A stretch of 6,299 bases of DNA, from contig JAQBQL010000075.1 of assembly GCA_028287035.1 (NCBI GenBank), positions 1 through 6,299 of the forward strand. Reading direction: 5' to 3'. A program made the position numbers and the translations under genes. The notes under the pieces were generated by a model. The model ran no database searches. It was not told the DNA's origin and worked only from the letters and a program-made list of their open reading frames with translations. Of this stretch, positions 5,212 to 6,299 are shown in pieces. This DNA comes from Labilithrix sp. Its GTDB lineage: Bacteria > Myxococcota > Polyangia > Polyangiales > Polyangiaceae. How positions within the stretch are numbered: the first letter of the stretch is position 1; each line of letters opens with the position of its first letter.

Positions 5212-5248
5212 GGAAGTGATCGCGCACCCCCGCGCGGCGCTCACTTCC
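5212..5248. terminator. Inverted repeat between convergent genes, possible bidirectional terminator
   Basis: GGAAGTGA (5212-5219) is repeated inverted and perfectly as TCACTTCC (5241-5248). Inside, CGCGC (5221-5225) can pair with GCGCG (5232-5236) around a C-rich 6-nt loop, leaving a small asymmetric internal loop. The stem starts at the base after the FecR-gene stop and contains the kinase stop codon (complement of 5241-5243), exactly where both transcripts should end. There is no run of T on either side, so it is not a textbook intrinsic terminator; it may act as a U-tract-less terminator or a 3'-end stabiliser. Confidence 0.5.
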
Positions 5249-6299
5249 CGAGCAGCCTGAGCACGACCGCCGCGAGCACCGCCCCGACCACGAGGAAGCC
5301 GAGCGCGATGCCGACGAGCAGCGCGATGGGCGGCTTCGAGGCGGGCGCGAGGTTCGGCAGCGGGCTCGACCGCGGAGCCACCGGGACGGCGCGGCCGCCC
5401 GGAGCAAGCGGCGCCATCGGGGTCGGCAGCGCGTTCACCGACGGCTGCATCGCGCGCGGCGGCGCTGCATCGCGGTACGGCGGCACCTCGGTCAGCCCGT
5501 TCAGCACCGCGCCCAGCGCGTGCGCGAACTCGGCGGCCGACTGGTAGCGGTCGTCGCTCTTCTTCTCGAGCGCCTTCGACAGGATCGTCCAGAGCAGCGG
5601 CGGGAACGTCTTGCCCGGCACGCGCTCGTTGATCGGCTTCGGCTTCGTCGTGACGTGGAGCTGGATGAACTCCATCGGGTTCTTCGCGTCGAACGGGAGC
5701 TTGCCGGTGAGCACCTCGTAGAGGATCACGGCGAGCGAGTAGATGTCGCTGCCCGGCGTCAGGCTCTTGCCCTGGGCCTGCTCGGGGCTCATGAACTCCG
5801 GCGTGCCGAAGACCATGCCCTCCTGCGTGAGGATGATCGATCCGGGGCGCATCTCGCGCTCGGTCACCTTCGCGAGACCGAAGTCGAGCACCTTCGCGAA
5901 GTCCTTCAGGCCGCCCTGGGTCGTGACGAAGATGTTCTCGGGCTTGAGATCGCGATGGATGATCCCCGCCCGGTGCGCCTCGTCGAGCGCGTTGCACGCC
6001 TGGATGAGGATCGGCAGCCCGCGCTCGATGGTCATCGGCCCCTCGGACCTGACCGTCTGGTTCAGGTTCTTGCCCTCGAGGTACTCCATGACGCTGTAGA
6101 GCGAGCCGTCCTCGAGCTCGCCGTACAAGTAGACCTTCACCGTGTTCGGGTGGGTCAGGTGGCTCATCGCGCGCGCCTCGCGGCGGAAGCGCGATACGAG
6201 ATCCTTGCGGCTGGCGAGCTTGGGGTGGAGGATCTTGATCGCCACCATCCGGTTCATCGCCGGCTGGAGGGCCTTGTAGACCGACCCCATCCCGCCCGA
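5241..6299 (-). CDS. Hanks-type serine/threonine protein kinase with C-terminal membrane anchor, N-terminus beyond window
   Basis: This eukaryotic-like Ser/Thr kinase phosphorylates unknown protein targets at the membrane. The frame is open to the right edge, where SGGMGSVYKA is the glycine-rich ATP loop, so the real start lies outside and the internal ATG at 6290 is not the start. Numbering from that Met, the ATP lysine is in VAIK (K19), the helix-C glutamate is E38, the catalytic loop is HRDLKPEN (112-119, base D114), and the magnesium site is DFG (136-138). The activation segment ends in GTPEFMSPEQ (162-171), followed by SDIYSLAVILYEVLTGKLPF. All catalytic residues are intact. After the kinase domain (to about 265) come a Pro/Ala-rich linker (267-319) and one transmembrane helix (about 322-345) ending four residues before the stop. 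No extracellular sensor domain follows, so signal input must come through other partners or the missing N-terminus. This kinase type is abundant in Myxococcota. The gene converges on the FecR gene. Confidence 0.96.
   Translation of the reverse strand, partial: SGGMGSVYKALQPAMNRMVAIKILHPKLASRKDLVSRFRREARAMSHLTHPNTVKVYLYGELEDGSLYSVMEYLEGKNLNQTVRSEGPMTIERGLPILIQACNALDEAHRAGIIHRDLKPENIFVTTQGGLKDFAKVLDFGLAKVTEREMRPGSIILTQEGMVFGTPEFMSPEQAQGKSLTPGSDIYSLAVILYEVLTGKLPFDAKNPMEFIQLHVTTKPKPINERVPGKTFPPLLWTILSKALEKKSDDRYQSAAEFAHALGAVLNGLTEVPPYRDAAPPRAMQPSVNALPTPMAPLAPGGRAVPVAPRSSPLPNLAPASKPPIALLVGIALGFLVVGAVLAAVVLRLLGK

Noticed and set aside
5110..5997. Minus-strand 295-codon open frame overlapping the kinase in another frame
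   Set aside because: It is an out-of-frame shadow of the kinase gene with Arg/Ala/Gly-rich composition and no domain.

Overview
This is a GC-rich window with strong G/C third-position bias, long antisense shadow frames, and genes packed with gaps of at most 146 bp. The gene set suggests a member of the Myxococcota (a Sandaracinus/Polyangiales-like deltaproteobacterium): an Hanks-type Ser/Thr kinase, an ECF sigma factor paired with a FecR-domain membrane protein, Ala/Pro-rich secreted proteins of unknown function, and a two-subunit-type glycyl-tRNA synthetase. The lineage is inferred from gene content and composition; no rRNA or other marker is present to confirm it.

Left part, minus strand: glyQ (glycyl-tRNA synthetase alpha chain) runs off the left edge and probably lacks only its last few codons. 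A gene for a 243-residue exported glycine-rich protein lies 33 bp upstream of it and is likely co-transcribed. A 146-bp divergent intergenic region separates these from the plus-strand genes.

Middle, plus strand: an uncharacterised Fe-S-type uracil-DNA-glycosylase-superfamily protein (215 aa) is followed after 41 bp by a secreted metzincin-like zinc metallopeptidase (214 aa). Next comes a promoter region with an ECF-type -35/-10 pair, then an ECF sigma factor gene. That gene overlaps by 4 nt (GTGA) a 462-aa single-pass membrane FecR-domain protein with a coiled coil and a cysteine-containing C-terminal domain, the probable anti-sigma/sensor partner.

Right part, minus strand: a Ser/Thr protein kinase whose N-terminus lies beyond the right edge and whose C-terminus is a lone transmembrane tail. 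It converges on the FecR gene with 29 bp between stop codons; an inverted repeat spans that gap and may be a bidirectional terminator.

The most interesting unit is the sigma/FecR pair. It appears autoregulated, nearly leaderless and translationally coupled. The partner has a very short cytoplasmic segment, an unusual hydrophobic insertion inside its FecR domain, and a large C-terminal domain that I do not recognise. No CRISPR array, insertion sequence, tRNA or rRNA is visible.
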